Source: 79-D21 sp964521575 (GTDB lineage Bacteria > Synergistota > Synergistia > Synergistales > 79-D21). Taken from it: 64,000 bases of DNA. The stretch covers positions 1 to 64,000 of the forward strand of contig CAZFSR010000005.1 in the NCBI GenBank assembly GCA_964521575.1. Direction: 5' to 3'. A program made the position numbers and the translations under genes. Under the pieces are notes generated by a model. It saw only the letters and a list, made by a program, of their open reading frames with translations. It searched no databases and was not told the origin of the DNA. Shown piece after piece: positions 43,450 to 51,957 of the stretch. The first letter of the stretch is position 1. Each line of letters begins with the position of its first letter.

Positions 43450-43830
43450 TCATAAACGACTGGCGACAACCTCGATTTCGACGAGGGCCCCCTTCGGCAA
43501 TGCAGAAACTTCAACAAAGGACCGCGCAGGCGGTTCCTCTTCGAAGAAACGCCCATAAACCTCGTTCACCGCTGAAAAATTCCCCATATCAGTCGCAAAG
43601 ACGGTGGCCTTCACGACATTCCGGAAGGTCAATCCCTGAGAGGCAAGGATCGCCCCTACGTTTTTCAGGACCTGTTCAGCCTGGGCTGCCGCATCTCCGT
43701 CCACCATCGTCCCGGTTTGGGGATCGATCGGGATTTGCCCGGAAAGGAACAGCAACTCCCCTGTCCAGACGCCCTGGCTGTAGGGGCCTATCGCCGCCGG
43801 TGCGCTTGTGGTTGAGATGATTTTTTTCAC
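43450..43830 (-). CDS. ridA: RidA-family 2-iminopropanoate deaminase
   Basis: This is a 126-residue protein that hydrolyses reactive enamine/imine intermediates from PLP enzymes. GPYSQGVWTGELLFLSGQIPIDPQTG and ARSFVEVSALPKGALVEIE contain the conserved core and the catalytic arginine. The start GTG at 43830 gives canonical length and a 4-base overlap with the S4 gene stop; a GTG three codons upstream is possible. It is placed before rex by 37 bases. Confidence 0.94.
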   Translation of the reverse strand: MKKIISTTSAPAAIGPYSQGVWTGELLFLSGQIPIDPQTGTMVDGDAAAQAEQVLKNVGAILASQGLTFRNVVKATVFATDMGNFSAVNEVYGRFFEEEPPARSFVEVSALPKGALVEIEVVASRL

Positions 43831-44147
43831 TTGGGCCACTTCCTCTCCAGATGGTTTTCTATCGGATCCGACAAACGCTCTCCAGCATTGTCGTCTTCCA
43901 CTCGCCGGTCCTCTATCACCCGGAACGGCGGTTCACCCTTCTTGATGAGCCGCTCGTCGTCGGTCAGCACCTCCACGATCACGAGCCGCCTGGGATACGC
44001 GACCTCGATCCGGTCGGAAACACGAACCTCCGCGGAGGGCCTGACCTTTCGCCCGTTCAGCTTGACCGCGCCCAACTCGACCATTTCCCGTGCGGTCGCC
44101 CGCCTCTTGACAAGACGGGAAAGTTTCAGGTACAGGTCAGTCCTCAT
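43827..44147 (-). CDS. S4-domain RNA-binding protein (RqcP/Hsp15 type)
   Basis: This is a 106-residue protein with an N-terminal S4 domain (about residues 1-60): MRTDLYLKLSRLVKRRATAR and GAVKLNGRKVRPSAEVRVSD. The size fits RqcP (YabO), which helps RqcH in ribosome-associated quality control, or Hsp15; the C-terminal charged tail is not conserved. The start ATG at 44147 has GGAGAG upstream. No rqcH is in the window, so function is inferred from family. Confidence 0.8.
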   Translation of the reverse strand: MRTDLYLKLSRLVKRRATAREMVELGAVKLNGRKVRPSAEVRVSDRIEVAYPRRLVIVEVLTDDERLIKKGEPPFRVIEDRRVEDDNAGERLSDPIENHLERKWPK

Positions 44148-44176
44148 GTTTGCTCTCCATATCACAAGCCCTCAGA

Positions 44177-44205
44177 AGTATACCAAACCCGCCTTCCCGC
44201 AACAA
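44177..44205 (-). promoter_or_regulatory. Promoter of the S4-ridA-rex operon
   Basis: On the minus strand, -35 TTGTTG (44205-44200), 17-base spacer and -10 TATACT (44182-44177) lie 30 bases before the S4 gene ATG and just after rpoD. The -10 is good and the -35 keeps only TTG. Confidence 0.6.
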
Positions 44206-44217
44206 ATGCATCCTCCC

Positions 44218-45480
44218 TTATTCGAGGAAATCCCTCAGCTTTCGGCTTCGGCTGGGATGGCGGAGCTTGCGGAGGGCTTTGGCTTCGATCTGTCGTATCC
44301 TTTCTCGAGTCACCCCAAACCGCTTCCCGACTTCCTCCAGGGTATAGGCATGACCGTCTTCCAGCCCGAACCGCAGGTGCAGGACCTCCCTTTCCCTGTC
44401 CGTCAGATCGTCGAGCATCTCTTCCAGCTGCTCCCTGAGAAGCTGCCTGGAAGCGGCATCCTCTGGACTCGGAAGATCCTTGTCCTCTAGGAAATCTCCC
44501 AGTTGGCTGTCTTCCTCTTCCCCAATGGGAGTCTCAAGGGATACCGGCTCCTGGGCGATTTTCTGGATCTCCTCCACCTTCTGGGAGGTGATCTCCATCT
44601 CCCTTGCGATTTCATCGGCCCTGGGCTCACGCCCCAGGCGCTGCACCAATTGGCGCGACACCCGGATCAATTTGTTGATCGTTTCGACCATGTGGACGGG
44701 AATCCGGATCGTCCGGGCCTGGTCGGCAATCGCCCGCGTAATCGCCTGCCTTATCCACCAGGTGGCGTAGGTGCTGAACTTGTAGCCTTTTCGGTAATCG
44801 AACTTCTCCACGGCACGAATCAGGCCGAGGTTCCCTTCCTGGATAAGGTCGAGAAAAAGCATCCCTCTCCCGATATATTTCTTCGCGATGCTGACGACAA
44901 GGCGCAGGTTCGCTTCGACGAGCTTGGCTTTCGCTTCCGCCTCTTCGGCTTCCACGCGCTTTGCAAGGTCGACCTCTTCTTCGGGGGTCAAGAGCGGAAT
45001 TTTCCCGATCTCCCTCAAGTACATCCTGACGGGATCTGACAGAGGCAAGTCCTCCAAATCGCCCGAATCTTCAGCTGCCGTTGCGGCCGGTACAGCTGGC
45101 GACGCCGGTTCTTCCGGGACCTCCTCCTTGCCTTTCGTTTCCTCCATGACGTCGATGCCGAGTTCCATCAGGTTGAAATAAAGGTTGTCCAGCGTATCCG
45201 CGTTGAGGTATTCGGGGGGAAGGTGCTTCTCGATATCCTCATAGGTGACGAACCCTTTCTCTCTTCCTTCATGCAACAGGTCCCGGACATTCTCGATATA
45301 CTTCGACATTTCTTCCGGCGCCGCTTCAGCGGAAACTTCAGCAGCCGCCGCAGGCACTGCTTCGGGGGCCGCCCCGGGTGCTTCGGCCGTCTCCGCTGTC
45401 AACCCTTCTCCGCTTTCCGGAAGGTTTTCCTTCGATGCTGCTTCGGGTTTTGACTTCTCCCTTTTCGCCATTCCGGTCAT
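44218..45480 (-). CDS. rpoD: RNA polymerase primary sigma factor
   Basis: This is a 420-residue sigma-70/sigma-A, the housekeeping factor. The N-terminal region up to about residue 55 is alanine/glutamate-rich and low complexity. Region 1.1-like (EGREKGFVTYEDIEKHLPPE), 1.2 (DPVRMYLREIGKIPLLT), 2 (GNLGLIRAVEKFDYRKGYKF, YATWWIRQAI), 3 and 4 (GVTRERIRQIEAKALRKLRH) are all intact. The ATG overlaps the dnaG stop by 4 bases; a second ATG three codons later (MAKREK) is equally possible. The dnaG-rpoD pair is the classical macromolecular synthesis operon, here without rpsU. Confidence 0.97.
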   Translation of the reverse strand: MTGMAKREKSKPEAASKENLPESGEGLTAETAEAPGAAPEAVPAAAAEVSAEAAPEEMSKYIENVRDLLHEGREKGFVTYEDIEKHLPPEYLNADTLDNLYFNLMELGIDVMEETKGKEEVPEEPASPAVPAATAAEDSGDLEDLPLSDPVRMYLREIGKIPLLTPEEEVDLAKRVEAEEAEAKAKLVEANLRLVVSIAKKYIGRGMLFLDLIQEGNLGLIRAVEKFDYRKGYKFSTYATWWIRQAITRAIADQARTIRIPVHMVETINKLIRVSRQLVQRLGREPRADEIAREMEITSQKVEEIQKIAQEPVSLETPIGEEEDSQLGDFLEDKDLPSPEDAASRQLLREQLEEMLDDLTDREREVLHLRFGLEDGHAYTLEEVGKRFGVTRERIRQIEAKALRKLRHPSRSRKLRDFLE

Positions 45481-47219
45481 CTCCTCCCCTTCAGGATCCG
45501 GGCCAGTTCGTTCAATCTGGACATGTCTTGGCTCGTCGCCAACCCCCGGGTCATTTTTTCCCTCAAGCCCTGATACTCCTTCTCCACTTTTCTTTTCCTT
45601 AGGCTTGCTTCAAGTTTTTCCCAGGCTTCCTCCCGATTGCCGAAGGTTTCGCAAAAATCGCCTCCGGCAGCGAGGGCCGATTCAAGGTAGCGGTCGTTCG
45701 TTTCATACCACAGGCTCCTGAGCGAATCGGGGGACTCCCCGTTCAGCAGGGCTGCAACCGCGCTCTGGATCCTTTCGTCGAAAATGAGAGGCAGGGTCGC
45801 TTCAGGCGCGGCCTTCGCCCGCTTTTCCTGCGAATCCCAAAGGAGAAACAGCAATGCGGATTCCCTTGGGTCAGGCGTCTCTGCGTTTGTCCGCTTTCCT
45901 TGTTCATTTACATATACGCCGGAAAAGGGGGATTCCCTCTTTTCCGGATTCCCGGCATTTTTGCTTTCCTGCGCCTGCCGCGCCCGCAGGATATCGGCAA
46001 GCTGGTGCGGGAAGATTCCAAGAGAGCCGGCAATCGCACTCAGGTATGGGGCCAGGTCCAGCATGGACAGCTCGGAAAGCCCTTCCAGAATTTCCTCGAC
46101 GGTCTTTTTCCTGTTAAGCCCGTCAAGCAAACCTCTTCTCGCATGCACGTGATACAGGGGCAGCGGCAACGCATCGGACAAGGCTTGCGCAAAAAGCTCC
46201 GGCCCTCCTTCGGAGGCGAGAAGTTCATCAGGGTCCTTGCCTCTCGGCAATTCCACCACATGAACATCCAGCCCTTCCTTCTGGAGAAGGGTCATTCCCC
46301 TCAATGTCGCCTCCTGCCCTGCGGCGTCGCTGTCATAACAGATGAGGGCGCGATCGGCCATCCTTTTCAGCAAGGCTGCCTGCTCCGCTGTCAGTGACGT
46401 CCCGAGCGTGGCAACGGCATTCCGAAAACCGCAAAGGTGAAGCCTAAGGGCATCCATGTACCCCTCGACAACAATGGCCTGCCCCGATTCGCGTATCGCG
46501 CCCTTGGCGGCCGGAAGCAGGTATAGCAGGCTACGTTTGTTGAAAAGGGGCCCTTCTGGGCTGTTGATGTACTTGGCTCCCTCACCCGACAGGATCCTGC
46601 CTCCAAAGGCCGTCAGTTTTCCCGCAATGTCGCGAATCGGGAAGAGGATACGTCCACGAAAACGGTCGTAATCCCCCTTCTGCCCCTCGATGATGAGACC
46701 GCATGCCAAGGCCTCCTGCCTTGAGATGCCCTTTTTCCTGAGCAAGGTCCACAAACTATCCCAGGCCGGTGGGGCCCACCCCAGCTCAAATTGTGCCCAG
46801 GAAGAATTCGGGAGATTGCGGGCCTGGAGGTACTTGCGAGCCGGTTCTCCCTGCGGGGCCTGCAGGTTCTCCCGGTAATGGGCAAGGGCGATCTCCATGA
46901 CCTCCGAGAGGCTACGCTTACCGCCGGAACGCCGCCTTATTTCCACGCCGGCCCTCTCGGCGAGGACCTCCAGGGCTTCAGGAAATGAGAGGCCTTCCTT
47001 GTCCATCATGAAGGCAAAAATATCCCCACCGCGGCCGCATCCATAGCAATGAAAAGTCTGCCTTTCAGGAGAAACATAAAAAGACGGGGTTTTTTCAGCA
47101 TGAAAGGGGCAGAGCCCCCGCAGGTTTTTCCCTACTTTCCTGAGGGGAACGGAATCCCCGACGAGCTCGACGATGTCGATCCTTTCCTTGATTTCCCGGA
47201 CTGCCTCGTCCTGGCTCAT
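45477..47219 (-). CDS. dnaG: DNA primase
   Basis: This is a 580-residue primase that makes RNA primers for replication. The zinc-binding CHC2 domain has LCPFHAEKTPSFYV and FHCYGCGRGGDIFAF (C-x2-H, C-x2-C). The TOPRIM domain has AIVVEGYMDALRLHLCG and ALICYDSDAAGQEAT. The C-terminal DnaB-interaction part (about residues 440-580) is divergent as expected. A strong hairpin ends seven bases before its GGAGGTG ribosome-binding site. Confidence 0.97.
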   Translation of the reverse strand: MSQDEAVREIKERIDIVELVGDSVPLRKVGKNLRGLCPFHAEKTPSFYVSPERQTFHCYGCGRGGDIFAFMMDKEGLSFPEALEVLAERAGVEIRRRSGGKRSLSEVMEIALAHYRENLQAPQGEPARKYLQARNLPNSSWAQFELGWAPPAWDSLWTLLRKKGISRQEALACGLIIEGQKGDYDRFRGRILFPIRDIAGKLTAFGGRILSGEGAKYINSPEGPLFNKRSLLYLLPAAKGAIRESGQAIVVEGYMDALRLHLCGFRNAVATLGTSLTAEQAALLKRMADRALICYDSDAAGQEATLRGMTLLQKEGLDVHVVELPRGKDPDELLASEGGPELFAQALSDALPLPLYHVHARRGLLDGLNRKKTVEEILEGLSELSMLDLAPYLSAIAGSLGIFPHQLADILRARQAQESKNAGNPEKRESPFSGVYVNEQGKRTNAETPDPRESALLFLLWDSQEKRAKAAPEATLPLIFDERIQSAVAALLNGESPDSLRSLWYETNDRYLESALAAGGDFCETFGNREEAWEKLEASLRKRKVEKEYQGLREKMTRGLATSQDMSRLNELARILKGRR

Positions 47220-47238
47220 TCCGGCACCTCCAGATTTG

Positions 47239-47278
47239 GAGACATCGAGGGGGGCAGAACTGCCCCCCTCGATGTCTC
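47239..47278 (-). terminator. 18-bp perfect hairpin between hppA and dnaG
   Basis: The arms at 47239-47256 and 47261-47278 are exact inverted repeats (gagacatcgaggggggca) with a 4-base loop. On the transcript it starts 43 bases after the hppA stop and ends just before the dnaG ribosome-binding site. No U-tract follows. It may stop hppA transcripts, protect the 3' end, or gate dnaG-rpoD. Confidence 0.65.
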
Positions 47279-47321
47279 TTCCAAACTAGGAAAACTGCGG
47301 AAGTCTACCCGTCGGTCTCGC

Positions 47322-49283
47322 TTAGGAGAACAGGGGAGCGATAACCACCGCCACGACGGACATCAGCTTAATCAGGATATTCATACTGGGACCCGCCGTA
47401 TCCTTGAACGGGTCGCCAACCGTATCGCCGACGACAGCCGCCGCGTGGGCCGGGGTCCGCTTGCCGCCATGGTGTCCCTCTTCGATGTACTTCTTGGCGT
47501 TATCCCAGGCACCGCCCGAGTTCGCCATGAAGATGGCCAGCATGACTCCCGTCACGATCGAGCCTCCAAGGAGTCCTCCAAGGGCCGCCGCACCGAGAAG
47601 AAGGCCGACGATGACCGGAGCGATGACGGCCATGAGCCCGGGAACGATCATTTCCTTCAGGGCTGCTGCTGTCGAAATGTCGACGCAGCGTTCGTATTCG
47701 GGGCGGCCGGTTCCTTCCATGATGCCGGGGATTTCGCGGAACTGGCGCCGAACCTCGTCGATCATGTGCTGCGCCGCACGGCCAACCGCGCCGATGGAAA
47801 GGGCGGCAAAGATGAAGGGCAACAATCCGCCGATGAAGAGACCCACCATGACTTTCGGATCACGCAGGTCGATGACGTCGATGTGTGCAGCCTGAGCATA
47901 AGCGACAAAAAGGGCAAGCGCGGTCAGGGCTGCGGAACCGATGGCCAACCCCTTGCCGACCGCAGCCGTTGTGTTCCCGACTGCGTCCAGCTTGTCCGTG
48001 ATCTGGCGGATCTCATGGGGCAGGTGGCTCATTTCCGCGATGCCACCGGCATTGTCGGCAATCGGCCCATAAGCGTCTACGCTCAGGACCATTCCCGTAA
48101 TAGCCAGCATTCCGACTGCCGAACAGGCGATTCCGTAAAGACCCCCGAACCGGACCCCGACTAGCGTCGCGGCACAAATCAGCAGGACCGGGACAGCCGT
48201 CGATTTCATGCCGATTCCCAGACCCGAAAGGATGTTCGTCGCAGGACCGGTCAGGGAGGCCTCCGCGATTTCCTTCACGGACTTGTAGGTGGATGACGTA
48301 TAGACTTCGGTGGCGAAACCAATCGCGACCCCGGCTATCGTCCCGGCGACCACTGCATAGAAGAGGGTCAGTTCGCCGAACATCGCCCTGGTCAGGAAGA
48401 ACGTTCCCACGATCAGGAAGGCCCCCGTCGCGTAGGTTCCCCTGCTCAGGGCCGCCTGGGGATCCCCGTTCTCCTTGACTTTGACGAAGAAGGTCCCGAG
48501 GATTGAAGAAAGGATGCCGAGCGCCGCGAGGAGCAGCGGATAGATCATGCCGGCGTTCCCGAACGTGACGACCCCAACCGCCATGGCGGCAACGATCGCG
48601 TTGACGTATGACTCGAAAAGGTCGGCCCCCATTCCTGCGATGTCACCCACGTTGTCACCCACGTTGTCGGCGATGACAGCCGGATTTCTCGGGTCATCCT
48701 CCGGGATGCCGGCTTCAACCTTGCCTACGAGGTCGGCACCGACATCTGCCGCCTTGGTGTAGATCCCCCCTCCGACTCGGGCAAAAAGCGCGATGGAACT
48801 GGCCCCGAAGCCGAAACCCACGATGATGTTCGGGTCCTTGAAAAGGATCATGCAGAGCAGGATCCCGAGGATGCCGATGCCCACCACGTTCATCCCCATG
48901 ACCGAACCGCCGGTGAAGGCAACGGTCAAGGCCTGGTTCATTCCCTTGGTCGCGCTATAGGCGGTTTTGCCGTTGGCCTTGGTCGCGACATTCATTCCGA
49001 AATAGCCGGTCATCGCACTGCAGAACGCCCCCAGAACAAAGCAAAGCGCGGAACCCGTTCCGATCTTCCAGAAGAGCAATCCTCCAACCACGATAACGAA
49101 CGGCACAAGGGCCTTGTATTCCCTGTATAGGAAAGCCAGCGCTCCTCCATGAATGATGCCGGACAGTTCGTTGATCCTTTCGTTATCGACCCTGACGGCG
49201 CCGATCCTGCCGGTGGCCCAGACCGCGTAGACCAGGGCAAGGACCCCTGCCAGCGCCACCAGTAATATGACCTGTGTTCCCAT
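47322..49283 (-). CDS. hppA: Membrane-bound pyrophosphatase (H+ or Na+ pump)
   Basis: This is a 653-residue integral pump with about 16 membrane helices. It hydrolyses pyrophosphate to move H+ or Na+. The PPi site includes GGGIYTKAADVGADLVGKVE and EDDPRNPAVIADNVGDNVGD. GNTTAAVGKGLAIGSAALTA has alanine where K+-independent pumps carry lysine, so a K+-dependent enzyme is predicted; whether Na+ or H+ is moved I cannot decide by eye. The start ATG at 49283 has GGAGGT seven bases upstream; the longer frame into the hairpin region is rejected. Confidence 0.95.
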   Translation of the reverse strand: MGTQVILLVALAGVLALVYAVWATGRIGAVRVDNERINELSGIIHGGALAFLYREYKALVPFVIVVGGLLFWKIGTGSALCFVLGAFCSAMTGYFGMNVATKANGKTAYSATKGMNQALTVAFTGGSVMGMNVVGIGILGILLCMILFKDPNIIVGFGFGASSIALFARVGGGIYTKAADVGADLVGKVEAGIPEDDPRNPAVIADNVGDNVGDIAGMGADLFESYVNAIVAAMAVGVVTFGNAGMIYPLLLAALGILSSILGTFFVKVKENGDPQAALSRGTYATGAFLIVGTFFLTRAMFGELTLFYAVVAGTIAGVAIGFATEVYTSSTYKSVKEIAEASLTGPATNILSGLGIGMKSTAVPVLLICAATLVGVRFGGLYGIACSAVGMLAITGMVLSVDAYGPIADNAGGIAEMSHLPHEIRQITDKLDAVGNTTAAVGKGLAIGSAALTALALFVAYAQAAHIDVIDLRDPKVMVGLFIGGLLPFIFAALSIGAVGRAAQHMIDEVRRQFREIPGIMEGTGRPEYERCVDISTAAALKEMIVPGLMAVIAPVIVGLLLGAAALGGLLGGSIVTGVMLAIFMANSGGAWDNAKKYIEEGHHGGKRTPAHAAAVVGDTVGDPFKDTAGPSMNILIKLMSVVAVVIAPLFS

Positions 49284-49331
49284 CGATGAAACCTCCTTTG
49301 GACTATGAAAATTCCGTTCGGCGTAACAACT

Positions 49332-49354
49332 TGCCCGCCCCTTCAGGGCGGGCA
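49332..49354 (-). other. Hairpin in the hppA 5' leader
   Basis: TGCCCGCCC (49332-49340) pairs with GGGCGGGCA (49346-49354), 9 bp with a 5-base loop. If the promoter at 49376-49404 is used, it lies in the hppA leader about 50 bases before the ATG; otherwise it could be the terminator of the guaA-mobB operon. Confidence 0.6.
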
Positions 49355-49375
49355 TTGGCATGAAAAGCGCCCATT

Positions 49376-49404
49376 ATTATAGACATCTCGCGCATCCTGC
49401 ACAA
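49376..49404 (-). promoter_or_regulatory. Promoter of hppA
   Basis: The minus strand has -10 TATAAT (49381-49376), perfect consensus, and TTGTGC (49404-49399) at 17 bases. It lies between the mobB stop and the hppA leader hairpin, so hppA has its own start. The -35 matches only at TTG. Confidence 0.65.
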
Positions 49405-49421
49405 GGGACTCCTTGAAACCG

Positions 49422-50066
49422 TCATAGGGTTCTTTCGTTTCGCCGGCGGATGGTGATCGAGATTTCCTTCCCGTCCGTATCCTTGAGGGACCGGATCATG
49501 CCCAGTATGGATTCGCCCAGGAAACCCTCCAGGTAGGGCTTGAGAAAAACTTTCCGTCCGTCAACATGAAGGCTGACCGACGAGAGAAGCCTGTCCGTAA
49601 GAAGCCGTTCGACAAGAAAGCGGGCCAGGCGCTCCTCTTCGCCCTTGCCGAAGGAAGAGGGACGGTCCTGAGCACCGTTTCGATCGTACCAGGCCAGGAT
49701 GCCGCCGGGCCCCTCAGGACAGCTCCCGGCCCCCCCCACCCACACGCGCGGCAGAGGTAATCCCTTCCCGCCTTCAAGAAGAACAAAATCCACACCAGGC
49801 AAAAAACGTTCGATCATCCAATCGAGATCGAGGTCACTCTCCCGGCTCTCTGCCCGTACTCCGTCCGGGCCCCAAAGGACCGTCGGAATGCCTTCTCCGA
49901 GCAGGAGGCCTGTGTCGTTTTCCCGGGAACCGGACCAATTCGTCTCGTGAGTCCTCTTGATGAACCCCACCCTGATTCCCATGTTTTGCATATGGGCGGC
50001 CAAGGCGAGGCAAAGGGTCGTTTTCCCGGAATTCTTGAACCCGCTGATAGCGACAATCGGCCTCAA
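49422..50066 (-). CDS. mobB: MobB-like molybdopterin-guanine dinucleotide adaptor GTPase
   Basis: This is a 214-residue P-loop protein. ISGFKNSGKTTLCLALAAHM (about residues 7-26) is the Walker A typical of MobB, and FIKRTHETNW is its next motif. MobB helps attach GMP to molybdopterin, though it is dispensable in E. coli. No mobA or molybdoenzyme is seen in the window, so the link to molybdenum rests on family. The start is a TTG overlapping the upstream stop as TTGA, with GGAGGT nine bases before. Confidence 0.82.
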   Translation of the reverse strand: MRPIVAISGFKNSGKTTLCLALAAHMQNMGIRVGFIKRTHETNWSGSRENDTGLLLGEGIPTVLWGPDGVRAESRESDLDLDWMIERFLPGVDFVLLEGGKGLPLPRVWVGGAGSCPEGPGGILAWYDRNGAQDRPSSFGKGEEERLARFLVERLLTDRLLSSVSLHVDGRKVFLKPYLEGFLGESILGMIRSLKDTDGKEISITIRRRNERTL

Positions 50067-51184
50067 GACGGCGGGACCTCCGGGTGAGCGTTCTGCCTAA
50101 GGTTCAGCCACGTTCTGCGATAGGCATCGAGGCAGAAGAAGAAAAGGGTCATGACCAGCGGTCCAAGGAATATTCCCAATAGCCCGAGGGTCGCGAGCCC
50201 CCCGACAACCCCGACAAAGACGATGAGGATATGGACCTTGCTCCCTTCGGAAATGAACACGGGCCTGAGGAAGTTGTCCACGGTGCTGACGACAGCCAGC
50301 CCCCAGAAGGCCAAGGTCAGGGCAGAACCATGCTGGCCCGAGGCGAACAGGTAGACCGCACCGGGTAGCCACACCAACGCCGTTCCCACAAAGGGGATGA
50401 TCGCAAAGATGAACATCAGTGCACCGAAGAGAAAGGCATTGGGAAGCCCTACCCACCACCACCCGAGAGCCCCTAGGAACCCCTGGACCGCTGCCGTGAA
50501 GGTGAAACCGTACACGACAGCCTGAAGCATTCGGCGCCCCCGGCAAAGCATGGCGTCGGTTTCTTCCGCGGAGAGGGGAACGATATCCCGGATATACTCG
50601 ACGATCACGTGCCCGTCACGGATCATGAAGAAAGAAGAAACCGTGATGACGATCATCTGGAACACAAGTTTGAAGGCGCTTTCGAAAACCCCCCTGGAAA
50701 CGCCAGCGATCCACCCGGAGAACCATCTTCCCAGTTGCCCGACAAGGTCGTTGAACAGGTTGACCTGTGAAAGCCAGGGTCTCAGGAATTCCTTGAGAGA
50801 TTCAGGGAATAAGCTGAAAAGGTAGGAAATGTCCTGCTTTTCCAGTTTCTCCACCATTGCCGTCATGCGGCCGTAAAGGGCCATACCGTCATGGGCAAGG
50901 TAAAACACGAAGAGGATCGCCGGCATCAGCAGCATCGCAATAATCACTGCCGTGGTCAACCCTGCAGCAAGGTTTGAAAAACGCCCGCGGAACAAGCGAA
51001 CGTGAAGTAGCTGGAAAAGCGGATAACTGAAAAAGGAAAGGATGATCGACCAAGCCAGAGGTCGCAGGAGCGGAAAAGCCAGCAGGAGTGCAATCGTCGA
51101 AAGAGCGGCGAAAAAGACGACGAAGGGAACGTATGTCCCTCTCGGCCGGGCCCTGACCGTTCCGGCGTTACTCGGTTCCACCAC
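50063..51184 (-). CDS. AI-2E family transporter (PerM-like)
   Basis: This is a 373-residue protein with about eight membrane segments: a pair near residues 20-70, a central soluble part, and a C-terminal set. GLPNAFLFGALMFIFAIIPFVGTALVWLPGAVYL is in the family's conserved block. Members include TqsA and PerM; the substrate is unknown (autoinducer-2 export or sodium-coupled antiport have been proposed). I prefer the GTG at 51184, eight bases after AGGAGG inside the larB end; the gene overlaps larB by 17 bases. Confidence 0.85.
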   Translation of the reverse strand: MVEPSNAGTVRARPRGTYVPFVVFFAALSTIALLLAFPLLRPLAWSIILSFFSYPLFQLLHVRLFRGRFSNLAAGLTTAVIIAMLLMPAILFVFYLAHDGMALYGRMTAMVEKLEKQDISYLFSLFPESLKEFLRPWLSQVNLFNDLVGQLGRWFSGWIAGVSRGVFESAFKLVFQMIVITVSSFFMIRDGHVIVEYIRDIVPLSAEETDAMLCRGRRMLQAVVYGFTFTAAVQGFLGALGWWWVGLPNAFLFGALMFIFAIIPFVGTALVWLPGAVYLFASGQHGSALTLAFWGLAVVSTVDNFLRPVFISEGSKVHILIVFVGVVGGLATLGLLGIFLGPLVMTLFFFCLDAYRRTWLNLRQNAHPEVPPS

Positions 51185-51944
51185 GACGGCCACCTCCTTC
51201 CGAGATCAGGGCTGCGGAGATCCCGGCTCCCAGTCCGTTGTCGATGTTGACGGCCAACACGTTCGGGCAGCAGCTGTTGAGGATCCCCAACAGGGCCGCC
51301 AGCCCTCCCCAGTTCGAGCCATACCCAACAGAAGTCGGCACCGCAACGACCACGGTCCTGAGCAAGCCCGCGGCGACCGTTGGCAAGGCCGCCTCCATGC
51401 CCGCGACGGCGATGACGACATCTGCCCTGCGAAGTTCGGGCAATATCGAGAGAAGACGGTGAAGACCCGCCACGCCAACGTCATAGTGGCAATCGACCTG
51501 ACAACCGCAAAGCTCCGCTGTCAAGGCCGCTTCGGCTGCGACGGGCAGGTCGGCGGTTCCTCCGCTGATGACCGCGACTCGCCCCCTGCATGGGCTGTCC
51601 TGCCTTCTTCGATAGCCAAGCCGGGGAACTTCATCATAGACAAAACCGGGAAGGATGCCGCCGACGGCTTCGGCTTGAGTTCCATCCATCTTGCTGAAAA
51701 TCACGGTCTCTTCCCTCTCGCGGCAGGCTTCCGCGATTTTTCCGATTTGCCGGGAAGTCTTTCCCGGGCAGTAGATGATTTCCCCGATGCCGCACCGGAA
51801 TTCCCGGTGCAGGTCCAGCCTGATGTCTCCCATGTGCAGGGTGGCCATCCTCGAAAGCGTATCCAGCCCTTCATCCACGGACAACTGCCCGCTCCGGACC
51901 CGCTCGAGAAATTCCCTGAAGGCCGTTTCAGAAGTCGACATCAT
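51168..51944 (-). CDS. larB: Nickel-pincer cofactor biosynthesis protein LarB
   Basis: This is a 258-residue protein with a C-terminal half resembling the N5-CAIR mutase (PurE) fold. In Lactiplantibacillus LarB carboxylates nicotinate adenine dinucleotide, the first step to the nickel pincer nucleotide of lactate racemase. Typical segments are GKTSRQIGKIAEA and RVAVISGGTADLPVAAEA, with CHYDVGVAGLHRLL. It follows guaA by 13 bases. Neither larC nor larE is in the window, so either they are elsewhere or this copy has another role. Confidence 0.88.
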   Translation of the reverse strand: MMSTSETAFREFLERVRSGQLSVDEGLDTLSRMATLHMGDIRLDLHREFRCGIGEIIYCPGKTSRQIGKIAEACREREETVIFSKMDGTQAEAVGGILPGFVYDEVPRLGYRRRQDSPCRGRVAVISGGTADLPVAAEAALTAELCGCQVDCHYDVGVAGLHRLLSILPELRRADVVIAVAGMEAALPTVAAGLLRTVVVAVPTSVGYGSNWGGLAALLGILNSCCPNVLAVNIDNGLGAGISAALISEGGGRRGGTE

Positions 51945-51957
51945 GCCCCCGGCTGTC

